Shown: positions 37,014-45,378 of the stretch, in pieces
How positions within the stretch are numbered: the stretch's first letter is position 1
Layout of the letters: every line of letters starts with the position of its first letter
DNA from: Corydoras sp. C115
Lineage: Eukaryota > Chordata > Actinopteri > Siluriformes > Callichthyidae
Direction of reading: 5' to 3'
DNA length: 64,000 nt
Assembly (NCBI GenBank): GCA_019802505.1
Contig: JAFMOC010000082.1
Coordinates: forward strand, 2,080,501 to 2,144,500
Notes under the pieces: model-generated
What the model was told of the DNA's origin: nothing
The model's input: the letters and a program-made list of their open reading frames with translations, nothing else
Database searches by the model: none
Translations under genes and position numbers: made by a program

Positions 37014-40000
37014 AATTACAATATATTACAAATATATTTTTTTTGTTTGAATTAATAAAAACTATAAAATATAATTAAGGGTGGCACAGTGGTGTAGTGG
37101 TTAGCATGTCCACCTCTCAGCATTGGGCATCCAAGTTTAATTTCTGTTCTGGGTGAAGTTTTCATCTTATCCCCGTGTCTGCATGGTTTTTTTAGGGTGC
37201 CTCGGTTTGCTCCCACAGTCCAATAACATGGATTTAAGGTAAATTGGCAGCTCTATATAGTGACCCTGTGTAAGTAAGTGTAGTGTACCCAGCAATGGAT
37301 GAGCAGCCTGTCCTGGATGTATCTGCCCAGCACCCAAAACCCCAGTATAGGGACATGCTAGCCACTAAGCAATTATGCTGCCAAAAATATATGTATTTAC
37401 TTGAATATATTTTTGTAATATGTTTTTAAAACTGCTAAATGAAAATTTGTTTTATTTATTAGAATTACTGCTTTTTATCTTGTTTCAGATAACTCGTTTT
37501 AAATATTAAATAATTAATGAAAAAAAAAATGTATAATGGAGCACTTTCTGTCACTCACCATTTTTTGAATTATTTTTTTCTGTTTCTCGTTTCTCACCTT
37601 CCATCAATCCAGAGTCACACTGTGGAATATAAATAATTATACTAACTGTGATTAATTCTTTAATGTACAAGCTTAAAATTGAATATGACCTGTTTTTTAT
37701 TTTTATCATACGGATTAGATGAACAACAATTTAAATCAAACAGAAACATAGATTTTACCTTTTTGATAAAGTCTGTAATCCTCCTTAAAGAATTATCATT
37801 CTGATTGCACTTTAGTAATCCCATATCTTCATGAAAAAGACAGTCAACTATAAAAGGATAATTTTTGCCTATCTGGTAAGTTTTGCTGCTATCTGGTAAA
37901 ATACGCATTGCATCAAATGTATGATGAAGCAACACTAAAGCTAAAGGTTTGGTACCTGAAGAAAACAAGAAAAATGTCTTTTAATAAATAAATAAATATA
38001 GATGTAACCAGTACAACAAATATTTTATTGCATATTTTAAATACCTAAAGAAAATGGAAGAGTCTGGAGTGCTGATGTAATAGCAGTGTTGGCTACTGTC
38101 ACAACAGTACTAAAAACCAGAATAAAATCAGATTCCTGCTCTGAATCCACCTGCTGTAGTCCAGGCATTTCATTTCTGAGACATTCTTTAAATTGCTCAT
38201 CAGCATTTAATGTTTTTCCATGTACATGTATGTAACATTTTACTATTGTTTTTGCTGGAAATAAAAAAGCCCAAATTAGTGTTTTTAAAATGGTCACATT
38301 TTATTTTCTGTTATATATAATGCAGCACAAATAAATAATAAAAAATAAATTAATTAACAAAAAAAATGTAACAATCAAAGCAAAGTCAATTAACTAAAAA
38401 CCAACAACTACAAATAAACAGAGTAGACATTAAGAAAATAATAAATGTGCAGATTAATAAATGAATAAATACAATAAAAAACAGATACATATGTAACATA
38501 TATTGTGTTTAAACTTGATAAAATTGTACAGTATACAGAGAGTAAAAAGAGGCGGCAAAGTGGAATAGTGCTTAGCACATCCGCTTCTAGGCTGGGCATT
38601 CAGGTTAAAATTCTAATCGTGGTGGAGTTTCCATGTTCTGCCAAGTTTTCTGGTTTCCTCCCACAGTTCAAAAACATGGATTCCAGGTGAATTGGCTGCT
38701 TTAATTGCCCCTATATAGTGTGTGTGTGTGTGTGTGAGTGAGTGAGTGTCTTTTTTGGCCATAGATGAAGCACCATAGATAACAAGTATTTTAACACTAC
38801 ATTTGAGCCATTGGATTAAAAAAAAACTTGAGTTGTCGTAACATAATGTTACCAGTTGTATGTATATATTTCCGTGATCTCATATTTAAGATCATTTACA
38901 AAAGTTTAAAAAACAACTTTCAAGCCAGAAATTTCATTATTAATTTATGTTTGGGCACTGTGGCTTAGTGGTTAGCATGTTCGCCTCTCAGCACTTGGGA
39001 TTCCCGGTTTGAATCCCCATCTGGGTGGAGTTTCCATGTTCTCCCCGTGTCCGCGTGGGTTTCCTCCGGGTTCTCTGGTTTCCTCCCACAGTCCAAAAAC
39101 ATGGATCAAGTCAATTGAGTTCTCCAAATTGCCCCATATAGAGTGTGTCTGTGTGAGTGAGTGTGTGCCCAGCGATGGATTGGTGCCCTGTCCTGGGTGT
39201 ATCTGCCCAGCGCCCAAAAGTTTGGTTTTTTACCCAAATATTAGACTTATTAAGTATGGTAATGTCTGCAGATTTTTATTTTTTTTTACATTTTCAAATT
39301 CCACATCAACATCAAGCACAGACTATTAACTCGCTGCCTAATGCATCCTCCCTACTGACAGAAGACACTAAATTTCTATTCAACATTATAATTCACCAAA
39401 ATAGTTCCAATTAATACTAAATTGCCAATATAAAAAATAACAGCTCTTAAGGTAACACTTGAAATATAATTTCTTAATACTTACCCTGTGATTTCCAAGG
39501 GTTGTTAAACTGTAAGAATGTAAGTAAGAAAAAGCTCATTTGTTATGCATTTTATACAAGGAGAAACAATGAATTTGTGGTAACACACAGATGTTCAGTA
39601 AAAAAAAGAAAATAATTCAAAGAACAGTTCTTAGTGTTGAATACTCATTGTAAGCATATAGGAAAAAAACTGGAAGAAACTGTATTCTTTAATATGTTTT
39701 CTGTACTGAGAAATGATGGTATAGTATGTGTGTATGATCTTTTTTTGTGTTCTAATAAAATAATCTGTAATATAGTGCGAAGTGAAAGTTCTTACTTACA
39801 CTCCAGACATTTCCTGTTTAAAACAACAACAACAAAATGGCATGCTTAATGAAATACGCTTAAAGATTATAATTTAGCTAATAATGAACAATAATCAGTG
39901 GTGGACATAGGGTCCTATTTTACATTTTGTACAAGGTGTGTTGTGTTGTGATGTACATTGCTGTATTACATGCCTATCACTCTATATTACAGTCTATTTT

Positions 40001-40567
40001 CACGCCTTCCACCTGCATCACTTAAATAGCAACGGGGCTTGCAGATTTATCTATACAGTTGAGTGTGGTGGTCATGCAATAAGGTGTGTTCGGGTAAATT
40101 TTTGGCATATTGCTATCTTGGCAATGGAAAGCACAGGTGCACCACTGACTGAAAACAATATAGACAGATGTCAACAGTCAGACTTTCATTACTATCTTGC
40201 CAGTGCATTGTCAACACAATGTATGAAACATTTATCATTTTTTTAACAATTGTTAATTACAGTGTAGTTTGAGTCATTTGTCTTCACTGAACTGAATTTA
40301 ACACTTTCCAAAAAATAATAATACGGAAAGAGCACAATTGAAATTGGTGGTCATCTCCATCCCCATGTACCAGGAAGGAATTGAAAATTGCACCATTTAA
40401 ATAGTAATCCGCCAAATTCTTATGATTTATTAAGCACTAAACAGGATTGAACAGTTTCCACTGATTAACTTCTATCTTAATAGTTTTTGGAAATAATCAT
40501 AATCATGTGTTTTAGTTAAATTATTTGACTGTGATGCTAAGCACTTACTCTTTTCTGGATTTGCCAT
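26196..40567 (-). CDS. Gene 2: five-module protein with acidic/basic tail; one exon broken
   Basis: Starts MANPEK (40549-40567, phase 1), then micro-exons 39800-39813 and 39485-39509, five A+B modules (13, 12, 11, 10, 9 from N to C) joined by linker micro-exons, and a 215-nt last exon to a TAA at 26196. Every junction is in phase except through the last A exon (27590-27789, 200 nt), which has lost frame and contains a stop. If that exon is skipped, the product is about 795 aa, since its neighbours remain in phase. If it is kept, translation stops at about 664 aa. Gene 2 shares with gene 1 the promoter layout and the first donor (AACAGTAAAG/GTAA), so they are tandem duplicates. Function is unknown. 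Confidence 0.7.
26535..26602. repeat. (ATT)n microsatellite
   Basis: Over 20 uninterrupted ATT units between the last two exons of gene 2. Confidence 0.95.
26823..26940 (-). repeat. tRNA-headed SINE, 5' truncated
   Basis: Only the tail half: (CATT)n tail through GACAGGGCGCCA, in a gene 2 intron. Confidence 0.85.
27304..27497 (-). CDS. Gene 2, module 9, exon B
   Basis: 194 nt, phases 1 to 0: AILVVIHYMSDPDLN, VPDSS, VDCLYDKDQGLQQCSK, and the helix QMKRLIKHQ. The usual HHT is HYM. It is nearly the same as exon B of module 11 (shared DPDLNVPDSS and YDKDQGLQQ). The exon is intact although its partner exon A is broken. Confidence 0.85.
27590..27789 (-). pseudogene. Gene 2, module 9, exon A: frame lost, in-frame stop
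   Basis: Splice sites are intact (CCACAG ... TCAG/GTATG) but the exon is 200 nt, whereas every other A exon in the canonical model is a multiple of three (195-213 nt). Its sister at 29765-29971 reads ETGNIQNGFVSSKYL; here the same place reads ETGNIQNCGFD and then TAG. Beyond it, the original frame can still be read (SDFILA...). Because both flanking introns are phase 1, leaving this exon out keeps gene 2 in frame. Confidence 0.8.
27864..27924 (-). CDS. Gene 2 linker exon between modules 10 and 9
   Basis: 61 nt, phase 0 to 1, beginning CDQKWMEDKKMETETAA. It is the same size and has the same Cys-Asp start and Glu/Lys pattern as the linker at 37559-37619, so module-plus-linker units were duplicated together. 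Confidence 0.7.
28315..28779 (-). CDS. Gene 2, module 10: exons A 28585-28779 and B 28315-28505
   Basis: Exon A (195 nt): KKLKYYIHLTGKTL, LRNLMPGLQKV, SDFTLIFCTVVTEPELAI. Exon B (191 nt): ALVVLHHTFDPE, VQYSRSVNREN, VDCLFHEDQKLLEC. Donor GTTACA is weaker than usual. The upstream linker 29264-29318 (55 nt) begins HSHEHENVEKEK. Confidence 0.87.
29485..29971 (-). CDS. Gene 2, module 11: exons A 29765-29971 and B 29485-29663
   Basis: Exon A (207 nt): KEKTPACFIIETGN, LKKQIPHLQKT, SDFILAFFHFDFQNATDRA, so the VVSRAGTDI loop is fully replaced. Exon B (179 nt): ILVFVHYTSDPDLN, VPDSS, a short deletion where NREN normally is, VDCLYDKDQGLQQ. It is sister to broken module 9. Confidence 0.85.
30080..30125. 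repeat. (ATA)n microsatellite
   Basis: AAT/ATA trinucleotide run in the intron before module 11. Confidence 0.9.
30720..30805. repeat. (CA)n(TA)n microsatellite
   Basis: Short CA then about 35 TA units, just downstream of the linker exon at 30843 on the gene strand. Confidence 0.95.
30843..33530 (-). CDS. Gene 2 linker between modules 12 and 11: three micro-exons
   Basis: 33503-33530 (28 nt, IHQSPKEID, phase 0-1), 32800-32813 (14 nt, VPCLE, phase 1-0) and 30843-30870 (28 nt, RHNPTKGHQ, phase 0-1). All have canonical borders and the frame closes exactly. The introns are long and carry two SINE copies. Confidence 0.6.
31763..32118 (+). repeat. tRNA-headed SINE, full length
   Basis: GGTGGCACGGTGGCTTAGTGG head, B box GGTTCGAATCC, body, and a (GGAT)n tail variant instead of the usual (GAAT)n. 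Confidence 0.9.
32150..32478 (-). repeat. tRNA-headed SINE, older divergent copy
   Basis: Same block order as the other copies but with many substitutions. It is inverted relative to the copy ending 30 bp before it, so the pair can fold as an inverted repeat. Confidence 0.75.
33996..34475 (-). CDS. Gene 2, module 12: exons A 34269-34475 and B 33996-34186
   Basis: Exon A (207 nt): GKRTLKCFYVETADTL, LKKIVDLKWV, CNFILYFCSVVSRAGTDIEVAV. Exon B (191 nt): AVLVVLHHTFDKE, VPDSSRSVHRKN, VDCLCRDETGLLHC. It is the only gene 2 module that keeps VVSRAGTDI exactly. Confidence 0.9.
34490..35010. repeat. Segmental duplicate of 35.71-35.75 kb plus 37.01-37.50 kb
   Basis: Non-coding block with an old plus-oriented SINE remnant (34655-34835). 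It aligns along its length with 37010-37500, and its left edge (GATGGAAAGAT...CTTTTAAACAATT) with 35706-35748. The second copy is split by a Tc1-like element. Confidence 0.7.
35030..35690. repeat. Segmental duplicate of 39.27-39.91 kb, with linker exons inside
   Basis: About 650 bp nearly identical to 39270-39910. It contains two gene 2 micro-exons: 35560-35582 (23 nt, GRILNLPE) and 35246-35270 (25 nt, FSNLWKSQ). The partner block contains 39800-39813 and 39485-39509 (FNNPWKSQ). These lead into modules 12 and 13 respectively, so the duplicated unit was linker plus module. Confidence 0.8.
35246..37619 (-). CDS. Gene 2 linker between modules 13 and 12: three micro-exons
   Basis: 37559-37619 (61 nt, CDSGLMEGEKRETEKNN..., phase 0-1), 35560-35582 (23 nt, GRILNLPE, 1-0) and 35246-35270 (25 nt, FSNLWKSQ, 0-1). 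The frame closes exactly into module 12. The first is a highly charged spacer. Confidence 0.6.
35751..36936 (+). mobile_element. Tc1-like transposon, left end lost
   Basis: The right end carries the terminal repeat ending TAAAGTGGCCGGTGAGTG, followed by a (TA)n tract. No matching left terminal repeat is visible; homology begins at about 35751 next to a short TATA run. It carries a broken transposase gene. It sits inside a duplicated block (35.7/37.0 kb), so it inserted after that duplication. Confidence 0.8.
35849..36903 (+). pseudogene. Tc1-like transposase, broken by frameshifts and a stop
   Basis: Starts MGKKGDLSAFERGMVVGARR with a helix-turn-helix (ISETADLLGFSCTTISRVYR). A 20-bp tandem duplication near 36047-36086 (GTCAGAGGAGAATGGCCAGA twice) accompanies a frame change. 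A second frame ends WSDES and a stop at about 36334, and a third frame from about 36394 carries DNAPCHKA and SPDLNPIEHLWDVMER. The three catalytic blocks (D, D, E) are thus present but in different frames. Confidence 0.85.
36934..37010. repeat. (TA)n microsatellite at the transposon edge
   Basis: About 35 TA units directly after the Tc1-like right end; Tc1 elements insert at TA. Confidence 0.95.
37079..37382 (+). repeat. Divergent tRNA-headed SINE
   Basis: GGTGGCACAGTGGTGTAGTGG head and a degraded body. Same insertion as the remnant at 34655-34835, shared by duplication and not independent. Confidence 0.75.
37759..38254 (-). CDS. Gene 2, module 13 (N-terminal): exons A 38045-38254 and B 37759-37955
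   Basis: Exon A (210 nt): AKTIVKCYIHVHGKTL, LRNEMPGLQQV, SDFILVFSTVVTVANTAI. Exon B (197 nt): ALVLLHHTFDAM, LPDSSK, VDCLFHEDMGLLKC. Close to modules 4 and 10. The exon A donor follows TTTAG where TCAG is usual. Confidence 0.88.
38551..38760 (+). repeat. Old, degraded tRNA-headed SINE
   Basis: GGCGGCAAAGTGGAATAGTGCTTAGC head with a decayed B box, then GTTTCCATGTTCT and CCTCCCACAGTTCAAAAACATGG blocks. Confidence 0.65.
38951..39220 (+). repeat. tRNA-headed SINE, tail truncated
   Basis: Head and body present; homology stops at CCCAGCGCCC. It abuts the duplicated block at about 39270. Confidence 0.87.
39485..40567 (-). CDS. Gene 2 N-terminal exons
   Basis: Start exon 40549-40567 (GCCATGGCA context, MANPEK, phase 1), then 39800-39813 (14 nt, phase 1-0) and 39485-39509 (25 nt, FNNPWKSQ, phase 0-1). 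A strong pyrimidine tract on the gene strand leads to an acceptor near 40600 before the ATG, so the start exon also contains about 30 nt of leader. Confidence 0.6.
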
Positions 40568-40881
40568 GGCTTATAATCACCAGATCGAAGATCCTTCGAA
40601 ACAAGAACAAGAGGAAAAGAGAGAGGAGAGAGACAAAAAAAGAGAATTAGTGAGAGACAGAGATTTGCATTAACACTGTTTTTTATAACTCAATTATCAG
40701 GCTATTCAATCAACATAACCTTTCAGATTTACATAAACACTGCATTATATCACATCAGTATTACCTTTACTGTTTTTTATTCTTTACACTGTTGTTGTAT
40801 CTTTTTCCTCCAGTATTTCCAGTTCTGTTCTGAGCTTTTCTTTTCGCGTTAATTCATATTTATCAGGAAATAGCTTTAAAT

Positions 40882-40903
40882 GCTTTCACTTTCACCTTTA
40901 TAC
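40882..40903 (-). promoter_or_regulatory. Gene 2 promoter: perfect IRF element next to TATAAA
   Basis: On the minus strand TATAAA (40898-40903) is followed within a few bases by GAAAGTGAAAGC (40882-40893), an exact IRF-element/ISRE core. A non-coding exon then ends at AACAGTAAAG/GTAATA (40765). The same order occurs in gene 1. Confidence 0.7.
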
Positions 40904-41655
40904 ATTCTCTCAGCGGGAGGGGCCTTTGACCTCAGATATACAGGAACTCCTTATACCTCAATCTGTGAACACTGTTCTACTTTTGCTTTCTTACTAGTAC
41001 TAAATGACCTTACTTTAATTTAACACATGGTCCAACACAGTTCTATAATTTTAAGATTTTTAAAATAGTTTTTCTAACCCTTTTAAGCATGGCACCTTGT
41101 ATTTGTATTTTAATGCTGTCTTAATGAAACTCAATGCAGCACAACTTAACAGCAAAACACATAACATAATATAATATAATAAAACTGTTTTGTTGTGGTT
41201 AAACTGTTGAATAGTTCAGACACAAAAAAAAAAAGCTGGGTCACAGGTGAACTTGTGTTAACAACCGTCATACATTCCGTTTCACTTACACTAGTGAAGG
41301 GAGTTGCCCTATAACAATAGAACCTTTTGTTTAGAACTTTAAACGTCTAAAATGTGAGCCTGGCTGTTTTCCCTATATGTTCTGCTAATGTTCAAATATG
41401 AATGTCCATATATTAACACAGTAAAAACAAAGGTCTTATTATATCAATATTTTTTAAGTTGATGAATATAGTTTCTCACAAGGTGCAGATTTTCTTTAAT
41501 ATTTTTTCTGTAATTATGAATTATCAGAGGAGACTGTTCTATGGGGTTTTGGATATGAAATAACTATCCTCGCTTGGCTTTCTGTATTTTCCTAACTTTT
41601 ACTTGGTGTTTAGAAAGTGATCTAAAGTCTCTTTTTTCGTAATCTATATGTTTAT

Positions 41656-42006
41656 GTGGGCGGCACGGTGGCTTAGTGGTTAGCACGTTCGCCTCTCAGC
41701 GCTAGGGATTCCCGGTTCGAATCCCCATCTGGGTGGAGTTTCCATGTTCTCCCCGTGTCCGCGTGGGTTTCCTCCAGGTTCTCCGGTTTCCTCCCACAGT
41801 CCAAAAACATGGATCAAGTCAATTGAATTCTCAAAATTGCCCCATATAGAGTGTGTGTGTGTGTGTGTGAGTGAGTGTGTGCCCAGCGATGGATTGGCGC
41901 CCTGTCCTGGGTCTATCTGCCCAGCGCCCGAGATGTTCTCCCCTGGATGGGCATGGGGAACCCCACCGCGACCCTAATAGAGGACAAAGCGGGAGATAAT
42001 GAATGA
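41656..42006 (+). repeat. tRNA-headed SINE, full length
   Basis: Complete copy: GGCGGCACGGTGGCTTAGTG head, B box GGTTCGAATCC, body, and (GAAT)n tail. Among the least diverged copies in the window. Confidence 0.92.
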
Positions 42007-42949
42007 ATATATGTTTATGTAATTAATGTTCTTAGTGGAAGATGTTTGTAGGAAAAGCAGCAACTAAAACCAATATTTTGGGTGCAGCGTGTTTCAACTG
42101 TTATTCTCGGCATCTGCCACAAGGTGGTGTCTTTGAGTAACTAAATGAAATGTGGGAGTGTGCTGCTACAGAGAGCAAGGTCGGAATTCCAGTGTTTCCG
42201 GTTTGTGGCCAAATCCACGAGGTGAGAGAAACAAAAGCTTCTGATTTCAGACTTTTCTAATCTCACAAGCGATCTACAAAAAAAACACACACATGCCATT
42301 ATTTAAGAACTGATCTCTTTAAAAACCTTTCACAGCTCTGTCTGGAAGTTGCTCTTCATTGCTCTTTACTTTTTGGATAATACATAATGTAAGGCATCAA
42401 CTGAAAGAAAAAGATTATGCTTGAGGTGTTCTTTAGTGGACCATAAGTTTAAATATCAGCTACATTCAGCTGGTTATTGGTTAGTCAAAATAATTCATTT
42501 ATTTCTGTTTAGATTACATGTTAAGTAATGTTAGGTAAGCATTTTAAAAACATTATGAACAGTTTGAAGTGCTAATATACAATATAAAATAACATTTTTA
42601 ACTTCATTCATTATACGCAAGAACTTTGGTAAATTTAAACCATGTTGTCTTAGAATTCTATCATTTTAGTTTCTAAATGAAGTCTAAAGGTACAGATAAG
42701 TCATTATTGGTATTTGAAACCAGAAGTAAGTGTAAAAAAAGTACTATACATGGAGATGATGTATTAGAAAAAAGTTTAAGATGCATTTTATTAGTAAACG
42801 TTTTGAATTGTTAAAAGTAAAATGGTGTCATGATGCCATACAAAAGTTTGCACTATTCATTGCTTGTTTGCATCTTCTGTTTGTTCAACCTCATACTGTG
42901 ACATTTTAAATGACTGTAATTGTAAAATGTTGTCATTAGTATGTGTGTA

Positions 42950-42954
<5 letters not shown>

Positions 42955-43007
<53 letters not shown>
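42955..43007. repeat. (TA)n microsatellite
   Basis: About 26 TA units. Confidence 0.95.
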
Positions 43008-43010
<3 letters not shown>

Positions 43011-43479
43011 TAATTATAATTCACTGTATATTCAGTTATCCTTTAAGCAATGGCTTCTAGTTATAAATAAAAGGGTAACGTTAATGCTACAGCATGTACA
43101 GACATGTATGATTCCTCCTGATCCCTGGGCGGGTCCTGTTCTGTTCCAGCATGAAGTAAGTTGTGTTGTTGGATAATGCATAGCAGCTCAAATAGCCTGA
43201 ATTTGATTTGAAATGCTTTATAACTTTGGAGCCTGAGCTTCTCATTTAGCATTAGAGTTTGACTTCACGAATGCTCCTCTGACTAAATAAAAAAAGTTCA
43301 TGAAGAGAGTGAATTTGGTTAAAACTTCATGTTTACATGCAGGGGTTCATATAGTGTTTTTAGTCTTTACAAAACATGCCATTGCTGTTGTTGCCCTATC
43401 AGCAAATAAATGTGGTAAATGTATTCCCTTTTCTGTCATGCATGTGATTTTCTGTCATGCATGTGAAGAAAAATACTTA

Positions 43480-45087
43480 CAGTGGGTTGCAAAAGTATTC
43501 ATACCCCTTGAACTTTTCCATATTTTGTCAAATTACAACCACAAACATAAATATATTTCACTGGAATTTAATGTGAAAGACCAACACAAAGTGGTATACA
43601 ATTGTGAAGTGGACGGAAAATTAAACATGAATCAACATTTTTTTTACAAATAAAAAACTGAAAAGTGCGACGTGCAAAAGTATTCAGCCCCCCTGAGTCA
43701 ATACTTTGTGGAGCCACCTTTTGCTGCAATTACAGCTGCAAGTCTTTTAGGGTATGTCTCCACCAGCTTTGCACATCTAGTGACTGAAATTCTTGCCCAT
43801 TCCTCCTTGCAAACAGCTCAAGCTCAGTCAGATTGGATGGAGAGCGTTTGTGAACAGCAGTTTTGAGATCTTGCCACAAATTCTCAATTGGGTTTAGGTC
43901 TGGACTTTGACTGGGCCATTCTAACACATGAATATTCTTTTTTTTAAACCACTCCATTGTAGCTCTGGCTTTATGTTTAGGGTCGTTGTCCTGCTGGAAG
44001 GTGAACCTCTGCCCCAGTCTCAAATCTTTTGCTGACTCCAACAGGTTTTCTTCCAAGATTGCCCTGTATTTGGCTCCATCCATCTTCCCATCAACTTTGA
44101 CCAACTTCCCGGTCCCTGCTAAAGAGAAACACCCCCAGAGCATGATGCTGCCACCACCATATTTGACAGTGGGGATGGTGTTTTCAGAGTGATGTGCAGT
44201 GTTATTTCTCCGCCACACATAGCGTTTTGCATTGTGGCCAAAAAGTTCAATTTTGGTCTCGTCTGACCAAAGCACCTTCTTCCACATGTTTGCTGTGTCC
44301 TCAACATGGCTTCTGGCAAACTGCAAACGGGACTTCTTATGGTTTTCTTTTAACAATGGCTTTCTCCTTGCCACTCTTCCATAAAGACCACATTTGTGTA
44401 GTGCACGACTAATTGTTGTCCTGTGGACAGTTTCCCCCACCTGAGCTGTGGCTCTCTGCATTTCATCCAGAGTCACCATGGGCCTCTTGGCTGCCTCTCT
44501 GATCAGTGATCTCCTTGTTCGGCCTGTAAGTTTAGGTGGACGGCCTTGTCTTGGCAGGTTTACTGTGGTGCCATACTCTTTCCATTTCCGGATGATGGAT
44601 TGAACAGTGCTCCGTGAGATGTTCAAAGCTTTGGAAATCTTTTTATAACCTAAGCCTGCTTTAAACTTCTCCAAAACCATATTCCTAACCTGTCTGGTGT
44701 GTTCTTTGGACTTCATGATGCTGTTTGCTCCCCAATATTCTCTTAACCAACATCTGAGGCCGTCACGGAGCAGCTGTATTTGTACTGAGATTAGATTACA
44801 CACAGGAGAACCCTTTTGAGTCATTAGCACTCATCAGGCAACTTCTGAATGCAATTGGTTGCACTCAGGGAAAAGGGGGCTGAATACTTTTGCACGTCGC
44901 ACTTTTCAGTTTTTTATTTGTAAAAAAAATGTTGATTCATGTTTAATTTTCCGTCCACTTCACAATTGTATACCACTTTGTGTTGGTCTTTCACATTAAA
45001 TTCCAGTGAAATATATTTATGTTTGTGGTTGTAATTTGACAAAATATGGAAAAGTTCAAGGGGTATGAATACTTTTGCAACCCACTG
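43480..45087 (-). mobile_element. Near-intact Tc1 transposon with ~212-bp inverted repeats
   Basis: 1608 bp bounded by CAGTGGGTTGCAAAAG at both ends in inverted orientation and by the TA target duplication (43478-43479 and 45088-45089). The inverted repeats (43480-43691 and 44876-45087) look identical or nearly so by eye, which indicates a young insertion. It encodes a nearly full transposase on the minus strand. Confidence 0.93.
43698..44716 (-). pseudogene. Tc1 transposase with a single 1-nt deletion near its C-terminus
   Basis: The natural start is MKSKEHT at 44716. The frame is open through paired helix-turn-helix segments (YKKISKALNISRSTVQSIIR), the nuclear-signal-like GRPPK, and the DD34E catalytic blocks WSDETKI, QQDNDPKHKA and SPDLNPIENLW. 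After NLTELELF the frame slips: one T is missing relative to the expected codon series, giving a short false tail that stops at 43730. The original frame resumes to a TGA at 43698-43700. All three catalytic residues are retained. Confidence 0.85.
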
Positions 45088-45378
45088 TATATGAAACATT
45101 TAATATTCATAGCTAGTTTTAGTTTTATTGGTAAAAAGATTATTACAGTGCAATTTAGTGCTGGTAAAGTGCTTACAAATATGACATCATGACTATTTAT
45201 AGAAGCATTGATTTCAATGAGCAAGACTGATAATCAGAACCTCTTAAAACATACAACTGGCAATAACATGTTTAAGCATCTAAAGAATAAGGATATGCTT
45301 GTTTACAGAAATCACTTTGCAAATACAAATATTTTTTGTATGCTTATATATTGTTAACCTTTTTATAATAATTCCACA

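Larger units (their letters stand above)
40910..43477. other. Spacer between gene 2 promoter and the intact Tc1 element
   Basis: No coding sequence supported. It holds one SINE, a CTCF-like site near 42117 and a (TA)n tract. A plus-strand stretch at about 42140-42221 ends in a good donor (CCACGAG/GTGAGA) and is less AT-rich; it could be the first exon of an uncharacterised transcript, but I see no downstream exon. Confidence 0.35.

Noticed and set aside
43730..44830. 366-codon frame starting at 44830
   Set aside because: The first 38 codons lie upstream of the usual transposase start (MKSKEHT at 44716) and the last ~30 result from the 1-nt slip; annotated instead as a transposase with a frameshift.
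43300..45224. Short frames at 43300-43653 and 44914-45224 with identical peptides
   Set aside because: They lie in, or run into, the two inverted repeats of the Tc1 element and are therefore identical; not genes.
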